Below are positions 17,206-26,900 of a DNA stretch of 64,000 nt, in pieces. Made by a program: the position numbers and the translations under genes. This DNA comes from Mustela lutreola. Its lineage: Eukaryota > Chordata > Mammalia > Carnivora > Mustelidae. The number at the start of each line of letters is the position of its first letter. Position 1 is the stretch's first letter. The DNA lies in contig NC_081291.1 in NCBI RefSeq assembly GCF_030435805.1, positions 16,949,001 through 17,013,000 on the forward strand. Direction: 5' to 3'. The notes beneath the pieces are model-generated. The model did no database searches and was not told where the DNA came from. It worked only from the letters and a program-made list of their open reading frames with translations.

Positions 17206-20200
17206 CTGCAGGAGGGGTGTGTAACGAAAAGTGTCAGAGGGAGATGTGCTCCGGCTCAAGGACAAAGCAAGGTACCCTCACGCCACTTGTCTTCCACAGC
17301 AGCTCCCCTACTACAACCCAGGGGGTCAGCTAGCTGAGAGGTGTCCTCGAGATCCAGACCCAGGAGACCTCCCTCAGAGACGTTCACCTCCCCCCCCCCT
17401 CAGGCTCCCACCCCCCTTCTTCTCACCACCCCCTTCTCTCTCCCTTCCCATCTCTTCCTCCATCCTCCCCTCCCCTCTGAACGCACCCCCCCCCATCTCT
17501 GCAGGCGCCCCTGGAGGTGAGGGAGCAAGGAGGAAGGTGCTCACGTAGCAGAAGTTTTCCCGGTTCAAGTCCTCCGCACAGACCATCTGGGAGTCCACGA
17601 CCCGAACCAGAGAGGGCACTTTGGAGGTCTTGTGGTATAACTTGTCACAGTCCTTGCTGTTCAGGATGGTGACTCCCTTCTCCTGAATGCTCCGGAACTG
17701 GGGCCACACGCCTGCGGGGACAGGTCCCCCCCATGGTTCACTGCCAGCGGGGGGGGGGGGGGGGCTGTCCTTGCTGCAGCCGGCCTGCTCCCCCCAGCCT
17801 CTGAGGAGGCCCTCCTGGAGATCTCAGAGCAGGCTGCCCTCAGCCTGGCCTCGCCGGGCCTGGTCTCACCCCTACCAGACTCCATCCAGTCCATGGGGTC
17901 TGTTCCCATCTCAGCAGCTTGGCTTCTACCCTTCCAGCTCAAAGGCCTGCGCAGCCCCTCTCAGGTCCAAATTCCTCCTTTGCTAAGCCTCCCCCAAAGG
18001 TCTCTTTCACCCTAGCTAGCCCAGAGCCCCTCCACCCCCCTACCCCCACTCTGTGGGCCCTAGGCCCTCCCACCTCCTGTCCCCTCCTCCCTCTCTTCCA
18101 GTGTGACTCTGTCTCTAGCTGGAGCCCCTGGGGGGCCATCCTCAGCCATTCCCCAGACAGGCCATGGCAGGAAACACAAACAGCCACCCGCAGCCCCAGA
18201 CTGGAACCACTGCAGACTATTTTTAGGCAAGATGGTTCCGTGAAGCCAAAGGGATGAGCGCCTGCCTTGTGGAAAAGAGGGGCTCCCTGAATGGATTGGG
18301 CCTTCCTAAAACTCCTAAGAAAATAGCCCCTGGGTGGGCCTGGGAAGACCCTCCTACACTTTGGGCCTTGTTCCATCCCCGGGGAAGATAAAGGACTTGA
18401 GGTTCACTGGCTGCAGACTGGCCCTTAGCCAACTCTGGCTGCAGACGGTCCTTAGCCAACCATGCAGGGCCGCTGGGGGAACTTTCTACAGTCACCAAAC
18501 CCTATTCCTCCCACTGCAAATTTCTGCTTCAAATCCTGGGATTGCGCGCCCAAGACAAGCTGTCACTCTGCGCCCCTCTGCCTTCAAGGAAGTCCTGTTT
18601 ACAGGCCCTGGCCTGGGGCTGAGGGCTCATGGGCCTCTGGGACCCTTCAGGCCTGAAGGGTCATGACGCATTTGCTGCCAAGACCCCCCAGGGGGAAGGA
18701 GACCAGAGCCCGAAGGGAAGATGTCTCAGAAACAGCTGTCCACAGAGACCCCGGCCTTCCCACCCTGGGTTCTCCCCCACACACCACCACGCCCCCCACC
18801 GGTTCCGGAGAGGCTCTGACTCACCGTCAAACTTGGGGAGTCCCCAGCCCGTTACAGTGCAGAGGGAGCCGTCCTTCACCTCAAAATCCAAGCCAGGCAG
18901 GCAGATGGGCCAGACGTACTTGTTGTATTTGAGCGGCCACGTGAGCTTGAGGAGGGCAATGTCGTGGGCCCGACCCACCCAGGACCAGTACCGATGGGGC
19001 CGGTACCGTTTGTTCAAGATGACCTGGTACACCGGGACTTCAGAGGTCGTCGGGGATTTCTGGTCTATTCTCGGGCTCCCCAACCGCACTGAATAGGTAA
19101 CATTTTGCCTAGGGGACCACGAGGGGAGTCTGTCTTCAGGTCCAGGCAACCCACCCGGGCCTCCACCCTGCTGTGGCACTCCGAGTCAGTCCAGGCAGGC
19201 CACCCACCTACTTCAAGCCGCCCCAAGCCCCTCTCTCCCAACAGCTGTGAACAGGGCCCTCTGCACATCCGCTGTGTGGTCCTGCCCTTTACAACAACCC
19301 TTTACTTTACGGAGAGGAAAACCAAGGCTCAGAGAAGCCCAGCAAACAGGCTCAAGGCCACACAGCCAGGAAGTGGCAGAGCTGGGACGTGGACCTGGTT
19401 TTCTCTAGTTCCAAACTCTGGACTCTGTCTGGTACCCAGCACAGGCCCTGGAAGTGGCAGAGGCCGGGCGCAATCAATCAGCCACAGCCTCGTCCTCCAG
19501 CCTCCTTTCCCAGCATGCCTCTCAATCTCCAGGTCAGCCCTTGGGCTTGGAGCAGGCTTTTCCACGGATGCTGCCCTCAGGCCCTCCCCTGGCCCTGGCA
19601 CGTGGGCATGCTCTCTCTCTTGTCCCCACGCCGCCCGGACTCCCCGGGGAGCACCTGTCTTCTCATCTATTGGCCCCAGCAAGCCAAGAGGAGTGATGCG
19701 TCCCCTTTCTGCCCCTGGGGACCAGGCCAGGGTATCAAAGGAGGGTCAAAGGCTATGGGTAGAAGGAAGGAAGGTATGTAAGTGAAGCAAACAGTGTGTG
19801 GGACAGAGGACTTAGGACCTCCTCTCTGCGGCTAAGAGAAAGGAGGTCTGGCTAGTGGCTTCCAAGCCCCCATCTCCTATCTACAGCAGGACTGCTGAGG
19901 CCTGGGGAGCCAAGGGGAGGGGAGCAAGTGCCCAGCCCTGTGGGAAGGAATCAGGAATTGGCAGGACTCAGCCTGCACATGCTGAGAGTGAAGAGAGAGG
20001 CTGGGGTTGGGACCAGAGCACAGCTGCCGCCGAAGGCCCAGCTGGCAGCATGACCAGGCCCCGTGGCTCTGGATACCTTTCCACCCACCCACCTAGGCCC
20101 CAACTCACAAGATCAGGCAGTGGGCCACGGTCAGCACCCAGCGGGAGGCAATGAGGGTGCCTGCACAGATGTGTGTGCCGTTGGCCTGCACACTGACCAT

Positions 20201-21941
20201 CCATGGCCACCGCCGAGCCATGGCCTCTGGGTCCCTGAGAGTGGGGTCCTTCTCCTGGGAGGAGCCGCAGGCTGAGGAGGAAGGTGAGAGTTTGCTGGAG
20301 GATGGGCCCCTGCAACCCCGCCCCAAGGTGCCTTCCCTCCCCTCAGACCATCTCCTGCCTCTCCAGCTGTGGCCCACACTCAGGCAGTGATTCTCTTTTC
20401 CCACAGCAATCTATCTTTTTTTGCACATGAAAATGGAAGTCTGAAGCTTCTAAAGGGCCTCAGCGCTGCCCAGGTACCCCTGTCCCTCCTCCCCCAGACC
20501 GGGGGCCCAGAGCATTCCCAGCCCCCCCATTCTGGTATGGCACTGGGCCTGGAGCTCTGACCAGATCCTTCAGAAACTCATCCGTGTTTCTGTCTGCACC
20601 CACCCCCCATACTTCGGCCCAGCCAGACCCCTCTCCCTCCTCTGGGAACCCTCCTGTGATTCAGTGAGACGACCCAAGAGAAAAACGGGCCATGGGTGTG
20701 AACAGACACACCCCAAGGACGACACCTCAGCAGCAAGCCAACCTCGAATCTGCTGAGCCCCAGGAATCCTCCGGGAGCCCTGCAGACCTCAGCACAGGGA
20801 GGTTCCCCTCCACACCACCTGCCCGACGAAACTCAGTGGCTCTGGCCCCAAGCAATGGGTGAGGGTTACCGGCCCAGACCACTCACCCCCGGTTGCGGGG
20901 AGCGTGCAGCCACTTTGGAAAACTTCTCAAACTGAAAATGCACATATCTAACCTCAGAGTAACCCACCCCCAGGGTTTTCCTGCGGGGAGTGTGGGGGGG
21001 GGACTGTGTGTGGATGGGGACATCAGCCTGCATGGGCCAGCACCAGCACGTGTTGGGCGCCACATAGGAGAGGGGGTGTCTGCACGCAGTGGGCCCTGTG
21101 AGACAGGCTTCTGGTGGCAGCTCAGTTGTGGGCACTGAGTTCCAAGATAAGAAATCATTCTGGGGGTTTCTGTTCAACACGATGGAAAGCCGCTGCTGGA
21201 GAGAAGGTCGCCCGGGGGTGCTCCCGAGACACCCATGGGGTGGCTCCCTGAAAGCTGTGCTGGAAATCCTCTAAGTCCTTGGCTGGGAGCCTGGGTCAGC
21301 TCTCGGGGGGGCGGGGGGGGGGGGGACACAGCAGTGCTCCCCAGGCTCCTCTGAGTGTCCTTCCTTCCCACCTCTCCAGGACGGGAGGCCTGGCCCCCAG
21401 TAGATGCTCAGCAAACCCCTGTACGAGGAAGCTCTCTTCTCACTCCTCCCTGCCCTTCCTCCGCCGTCCCCCCTCGGTCCCCAGGGTCCTTCCGATGGCT
21501 CCTGCACCCTCCTCCCCCAGGGAGTCCACGGTACTCACTGAGGAAGATGTTGTACCCGGTAGAAACAGACATGGTCTGGGTCTGGGGGGTCATGGGCTGC
21601 GACAGGTCGGTGGGGGCCTGGCGGGGGAGGCGAGGCTCGTCTGAGGGACAGGTGGCATTGGGGCCACAGGGGACGCCAGGGTCGGCGGAAGCAGGCTCAG
21701 GCAGTGTCCCTGGGGCTTGGCTCGCCAGGCAGCCTGAGGAAGGATGCAGTGACGGTCAGGTCAGGCCCGGGCGAGGAAGTCAGACGAGGCCCCGCGAAGG
21801 CCTGGGGGTGGGGGGGGGGGCGGGATGGGGCTCACCCACGGGCCTCAGTGGCAGCAGCAGTAGCAGCAGCAGAGGAAGAGCAGATGCCCCGGGGCCCTGG
21901 GGGCCCTGCCTGCGGGCCGGCGTCCTGCACCGAAGCTCCAT
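16978..21941 (-). CDS. PRSS50: PRSS50 (TSP50), serine protease 50, 6 coding exons
   Basis: PRSS50 is a testis-type, trypsin-fold membrane protein, known in human as TSP50 and an unusual threonine protease. Joining 21836-21941, 21539-21733, 20109-20271, 18825-19108, 17545-17711 and 16978-17205 (minus strand) gives 380 codons plus stop with no break (human: 385 aa). It has a Leu-run signal peptide (about 22-35), a linker, a protease domain with H151 (TVAHC), D204 (AHDIALLKL) and S308 (EISGEPLAC), and a C-terminal hydrophobic tail ending LAAL, probably a GPI-anchor signal. There is no IVGG-type activation site: the domain opens [13 protein letters not shown]. The S1-pocket position 189 is Asn, not Asp. 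Residue 194 (normally Asp) is Ile. Human PRSS50 has Thr where S308 stands here (from memory). It converges on TMIE. Confidence 0.94.
17206..17544 (-). other. PRSS50: PRSS50 intron 5
   Basis: A 339-bp intron with C-rich tracts ('ccccccccccctcaggctcc' type). No repeat or exon seen. Confidence 0.85.
17545..17711 (-). CDS. PRSS50: PRSS50 coding exon 5
   Basis: Encodes [20 protein letters not shown] through [16 protein letters not shown]. Acceptor CCCCGCAG|GC, donor TAC|GTGAGC. The 167-nt length fits the phases on both sides. Confidence 0.94.
17712..18824 (-). other. PRSS50: PRSS50 intron 4
   Basis: A 1.1-kb intron with a G homopolymer on the plus strand at 17748-17763. No interspersed repeat or extra exon recognised. 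Confidence 0.85.
18825..19108 (-). CDS. PRSS50: PRSS50 coding exon 4 (catalytic Asp)
   Basis: Encodes [16 protein letters not shown], the AHDIALLKL block with the catalytic Asp, [11 protein letters not shown], and [13 protein letters not shown]. It contains an N-V-T sequon. Acceptor CCCTAG|G, donor GACG|GTGAGT; 284 nt. Confidence 0.94.
19109..20108 (-). other. PRSS50: PRSS50 intron 3
   Basis: A 1.0-kb intron carrying a plus-strand MIR (about 19270-19440). No other exon recognised. Confidence 0.85.
19270..19440 (+). repeat. MIR SINE in PRSS50 intron 3
   Basis: 'ggagaggaaaaccaaggctc' 'agagaagcccagcaaacagg' then 'aaggccacacagccaggaag' follows the MIR consensus in order. Confidence 0.75.
20109..20271 (-). 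CDS. PRSS50: PRSS50 coding exon 3 (catalytic His)
   Basis: Encodes [36 protein letters not shown] and the WVLTVAHC block with the catalytic His. It contains an N-G-T sequon. Acceptor CTCCTCAG|CC, donor ATCTT|GTGAGT (phase 2). Confidence 0.95.
20272..21538 (-). other. PRSS50: PRSS50 intron 2
   Basis: A 1.27-kb intron of mostly unique sequence. It has a G-rich tract on the plus strand near 21305-21326. Confidence 0.8.
21539..21733 (-). CDS. PRSS50: PRSS50 coding exon 2 (linker)
   Basis: A 195-nt exon, phase 1 at both ends. It encodes [35 protein letters not shown] and a Thr/Pro-rich stretch up to GYNIFL. It aligns with the poorly conserved linker of human PRSS50 (CWGAGEAPGALSTADPAD in human). 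It contains an N-A-T sequon. Confidence 0.88.
21836..21941 (-). CDS. PRSS50: PRSS50 coding exon 1 (signal peptide)
   Basis: Starts [13 protein letters not shown] and contains the Leu-rich core [10 protein letters not shown], encoded by a CAG-type repeat on the plus strand. The donor is GTGG|GTGAGC (phase 1). An in-frame ATG 54 nt upstream (21995) exists, but the chosen start aligns with the human N-terminus MGRWCQTVARGQ. Confidence 0.88.
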
Positions 21942-22190
21942 TCGGGAGTGGCAGCGATGGCGCCGCGGTGCTCCTCTCGCGACGGCGCCCCCCATCGGCC
22001 GCCCGCGCCGGCGTCCGCTGTGTGGGCGAGGCCGGCGCCGCTACCCCGTCCCGCTTGAGCGCCCCCCAATGGCTGCCCGCGGTGGCGCTCCCCGCGTCAG
22101 CCCAGGGGCGGCCCTGACGGACTCCGGGCTTCTGCGGTCTGCCTCCTCCGCCCCACGGTCTCGCTCACTGCGCCTGGACAGGCCCTTCCT
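21840..22190. promoter_or_regulatory. PRSS50: CpG-rich promoter region of PRSS50
   Basis: CpG-dense sequence spans exon 1 and about 250 bp upstream of its ATG. It includes an inverted CCAAT element (plus-strand 'cccccaatggctgcc' near 22065, which reads ATTGG on the gene strand). No TATA box seen. Confidence 0.55.
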
Positions 22191-23560
22191 GGAGTCCCTC
22201 GGGCTAGGACAGCCAGTTCCCGTACCGCCTCGCTCCTGCAGCCCACCGACCTCGGCTGGGTTTGTGCTTCCGTCCTCCCCCTCCCCCCCACCCCGTGAGA
22301 TGGGACCCAACCTCTGGGGCTGTCCTCCAAGATTTCCAAAGGGCCCACCTTCCCCGCACCCCCCAGCCTGGTAACTGCAGTGGGGCTTTGCCCCAGGGCA
22401 CTGAAACTGAGCGGCTGGAAAGGCTTTCAAGAACGATGTTTGAAGATGGCATAATTTTAAGCAGCACCCTCCGTTCAGCAAAGGCTCTTCTCTGACCGAT
22501 CCATCTGCTTGGGAAAGACTGTGTAGGCGCTGTTCCTGGTCACAAAGGAAGAGTGACGGTAGCCAGCAGACCCTGCTGGGAGCAGAAGGCCGCCTTCAGG
22601 TATGTTGGAATTGGGGGAACATTTTGATGGCTCCATGACATAGATAGGTCATCTAATAAGTAGTGTGGGGAAATCCTATGAGCAACTTTGGTTCAAAGCT
22701 GTAGGGAAGTTCTAGGTGAACGTGAAATCAAGTTAGGACACTCTATCTTTTGCCGGGACCTGCTGGTTGGGCATTCAGCACTCCAGTTGGGCATTTAGCA
22801 TTCAAGAGACACTCAGGTTGGGCATTCAGCACTCCAGTCTCTGCAGAGACAACAAATCATACCCGCGACACTTGTGGCACCCGAAGGACAAGGGCTCTGA
22901 ACCCAAGGCCCACCAGCTCTGAGCTGCCCCCAGGCAATCTCCACTCTGGAGGCAGGGCTCTGGCTCCCTTGGGCCAGCCTGGCCTTGACCTCCAGAGTCT
23001 GATGGAGGTTGCTGAGGCAGCTTGGGAGCTCCGGGTGCCGTCACCTCCTATGATTCATCCCGGCAAGCACTCCGCCTCAGCCCCCTTTTCTCCCCCTCAC
23101 CCCAACATCCACCTCTGCCAGGGAGAGAAGAGGAACTGGTTGGGTTCTGGAGACCCTTAGGGGGATCTGAGTGCTTGGGAGAGGCTCACAGATTCTGGAA
23201 CCAAGTCCATAAATCTAAGTCGGGTCACGGAGTTTCTTGGGATGATGACAGATTCTCTTTGGAAGGCCTGAGGGGACTGCTGGTCAGAGACCCAGAGGAG
23301 GACCATGGGGACTGGGGTTGCTGGGGTGCTGAGATGATTAAATAGGGAGTAGGGCCCGCAGAGTCCCACCTGGTATTTGGCAGAAGAGGAAACTGCTTCC
23401 CAGAATTGGGGGGCGGGAAACATGGCAAGCAGTGGCACAGAGAAGCCCTTCAGGGGAAGGCTCCCCTTGAGACAACAGACAAGCCTCTCAGGGCTGGGGA
23501 GGCTCTGAAGGGTTCTGGCCCCGGTCAAGAAGAAAGAGGACTTCCATGGCGTAAAACTCA
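22191..23560. other. Intergenic between PRSS50 and PRSS46
   Basis: About 1.4 kb with no exon recognised. It contains a short imperfect triplication (22765-22838) and otherwise appears unique. Confidence 0.6.
22765..22838 (+). repeat. Short direct repeat, three copies
   Basis: 'ggttgggcattcagcactcc' occurs at about 22765 and 22814, with a degenerate copy, 'gttgggcatttagcattc', between them. Confidence 0.75.
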
Positions 23561-23721
23561 AGAGCATCTTCATTGAACAACTTAAAAACCAGTGGCTCTG
23601 GGACCCTTCCCCATGGACTCTCTGTCCTATTGTCACGTGCTCCCTGGGTCTGCATGGCTCCTGAGGGCAGAACTCGGGAGGAAGAAGGGGCCTCTGGGAG
23701 TGCCTGCCCCAGAGACACCGC

Positions 23722-23976
23722 TCACAGGAGCCACAGGGAGCCCAAGGACACCAGTAGAATGTAGTCCGTGAGGGCGACTGGGCTCAGGAAGGCAGGGCCA
23801 GCCCTGTTCGTGAACATCATGTCGGTGATCTGCTTCTTGATCCAGTAGGTGAAGTCGGAGGTGCTGGTGTAGATGCTCAGGAGGCGGGGCTGGTGGCAGC
23901 TCGGACTCCAGCTCACCACGCCCATCTGAATCCAGGTGTTGTTCATCTGGCAAACCAGGGAGCTGCCAGAATTATC
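23722..23976 (-). CDS. PRSS46: PRSS46 coding exon 5 (catalytic Ser)
   Basis: Acceptor CTCCACAG|GATAATTCTGGC, phase 0. It encodes [43 protein letters not shown] and the hydrophobic tail to WLL, stop TGA. It contains an N-N-T sequon. No AATAAA is seen nearby; AATGAA (plus 23570-23575) is a possible weak signal. Confidence 0.93.
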   Translation of the reverse strand, partial: DNSGSSLVCQMNNTWIQMGVVSWSPSCHQPRLLSIYTSTSDFTYWIKKQITDMMFTNRAGPAFLSPVALTDYILLVSLGSLWLL

Positions 23977-26900
23977 CTGTGGAGCGGAGGAGGGGAGGCA
24001 TTAAGGAGGCATCGTGAGGACCTCACTGCAGGTGCTGTGGAAATTCACACCTTCTTGAACCAGATCCTGAGTGCGAGCTGCCTTGGGCTTGTGTCATCCC
24101 TGCTAATGAGGCATGGCTAGGAACCTGCTCTGTGACACGGGAGCTCTGCCCTGGGGCCCCAGCTCAGGGTCACACTGGCCTTCCTCTTCATTCTCCTGCT
24201 AACTCTTGATCAGAACCTCCACCCAACACCCGTCCCCATCTCTGTGCTCCCTTAAATTCTGGTGGGCCTCCAAGGTGCCACCCTTGACTACCTTACCTTC
24301 TTTCCACACTCCTGCTTGCAGAGTGACTATTTGAAATGCAAACCAGCCCCCTCTTTTTGTGTAAAACAAGTGGAAGCATAAGAATAATGTTAATAACAAC
24401 AAGCATCAAAAACTCATAGCTGTTATGTCTGCTGAGAGCAGGTTTATGATTTTTTAAAAACTTCCTCTATGCTCTTCTGTATTGAAAAGTTTTATAAATC
24501 AGAAAACGGTCTGTCTCTATACATTTATATACATATATATATTTAATGTGACTCAAACCAAGATTTAAAGAACATCTTCTAATGAAGAATGCACGAGACA
24601 CTTAAGGGAAAAAAATAATAAAACTATACCTAAGAATTAAAAGAAGACTGACAAGCAGGTAAAGATATATTTTGGTTCTTAGGTGAGACGGCTGAAAACA
24701 TAAAAATACCAATGCTCAACGTTTGGCTTTCTGCAGTATACAAGGCCAGATGCCCTACCTGACCTTGCTGTAGATAATTAAATATGAGTGATGTTAAAAA
24801 TTTCTCATTTTAGGGCGCCTGGGTGGCTCAGTGGGTTAAGCCACTGCCTTCGGTTCAGGTCATGATCTCAGGGTCCTGGGATAGAGTCCCACATGGGGCT
24901 CTTTGCTCAGCAGGGAGCCTGCTTCCCTCTCTCTCTCTCTCTGCCTGCCTGTCTGTCTACTTGTGATCTCTGTCAAATAAATAAATAAAGCCTTTTAAAA
25001 AAATTTCTCATTTTAAATGCACAGATGAGCTGGCAAGAAAATAAAGACTCCTCAGAGTCCAAAACCCAAGGGAGGGCTAAAACCCAGAGAGGTCAGCAAA
25101 GCCCACATGGCTTTGGTCCCAAGGCTATTTGCCAAACCCGGTGAAACTGAGCTTCCATTTCCACAGTGTTCCTCACTGGTGCCGGAGATAAAAGACAAAA
25201 CCCAGGGCCTGTGCAAGGAGGGGAGCCCAAGGCAAAAACCTCCTGCAAAAAGCTACACCTCCAAAAAAGGACCATGCCCTCTGAGGACAGAGAAACTAGG
25301 AATACCTGCCCCTCATGTGAATTTGCAATTTGAATTCACACTATGTGTGTGATTCCAAAAACCCAACCAAGGATGTCGTTCAAAGTGGTCCTGGGTTCGT
25401 CATGTGCCCAGAGAATTCTCACAGAGGACACCCTAAGGAACATTTCCTCACTCTTTAAAGCATCATCCCATACATGGGGAAGTGGAGATACCATGAGCAA
25501 GTGCCAGCAGCAGGAAAAAAAAAAAAAAGAGCATAATTAAAGACTTCTTGGCTTGAGACTCAGGGATTATCATCCAGGGAAGGTTCAGTGTTTCTGGAAA
25601 TGCAGCACTATTTCATAGGCTTGGGAGGGAGGCTGTGGGTGTTGGCTGTGTTATTCTCTATTCTCTATATATGTTCTATAAATATGCTTTTGTCTCTTCA
25701 ATAGAAAGCAAAAAATTATTTTAAAAGATAACAGTGTCAATCCTCCTTACATCAATCTCTAAAGTTCACACAATTCCAAATAAAATGTCAGATGGATTTT
25801 TTTTCCAAGACCTTGATGATCTGATTCTAAAATTGATATTGAAGGGTATGAGTCCATGGATTCTATGACAGGTCTGAGAAAGAAGAGCAAATGGGAGAGT
25901 CAAGCTGGGGGCAGATTTGACCCACCAGAGTTAGATGTATTTCGAATCTGTAATTACAGAAACTGTGGTACTGGCATAAAAATAGGAAAACAGACAAGTC
26001 ATGCATTGGAGAGCCAACCCAATGCCAGCACGTGAGAAGATGTAGCACGTGCTCCAGAAAGCTCTGGGAAAGGAGATCTCTGTGGTAATGGTGGGAAACT
26101 GATGAAGAAAAATGAAGTTGGATCCTACCTAACAAAACTCTAGAGGAATTAAAACTCTCAACGTGAAAAGTTAAAGGCTCATTATAAACATGTAAGCCAT
26201 GACTTTACCTTGAGATGAAGCCCATGTTTTAAAATAAGATTCAAAGACCACAAATTGCAAAGGGGAGATGTGTTGGGCTTAATTACATCAAAATTATGAC
26301 TATTCAGTGAAGGACACTGAATCTCATTGAAGATAGATGATTAATTAAGATAGGGCATTTACTCTGTTTAAAACCAGGGAGAGGTCAATATTTAATATAT
26401 TGTAAGGACACCCTGAATGTTAACAAGCAGAGAAAGAGAATTGAGAGACTGGGGAAGCTGGCAGAGTAGGAGAATCCTGGGCTCACCTCACCCCATGGAT
26501 AAACCTAGATATCACCCACATCAGAGAAAATAAACCAGAAAATGACCCAAAGACTGGCAGAACAAACTCACCACAGCTAAATATAGAGAAGAAGCCACAT
26601 TGAAGAGGGTAGGAAGGGTCAGACCCAGTCAGGAGCCAAACTGACCTGTAAGACTGTCTGTGAGAGGGGGGGATGCCACAGGTGGAGGGAGGAGAGAGGA
26701 GTCCCTCAGGCACAGGGGATTCCCTCTGTGAAGACAAATGTCCATATCATTTGGCTTTGAAAACCAGAGGGACCTAACTTTGTGAGTTCTTACAATCCTG
26801 GAACTTTAAAAAATCAGTGGCTCAGCTCTGAGAGAGCCAGAGGGTCATAGGAAGTTGAGCCCCTGCTCTTAAAGAGATAGCATAACAAACAGCCATGGAG

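Noticed and set aside
21355-22374. A 339-codon plus-strand open frame across PRSS50 exons 1-2
   Set aside because: It is antisense to two well-supported PRSS50 exons in GC-rich DNA, is low-complexity, and shows no homology. It is a shadow of the real gene and CpG island.
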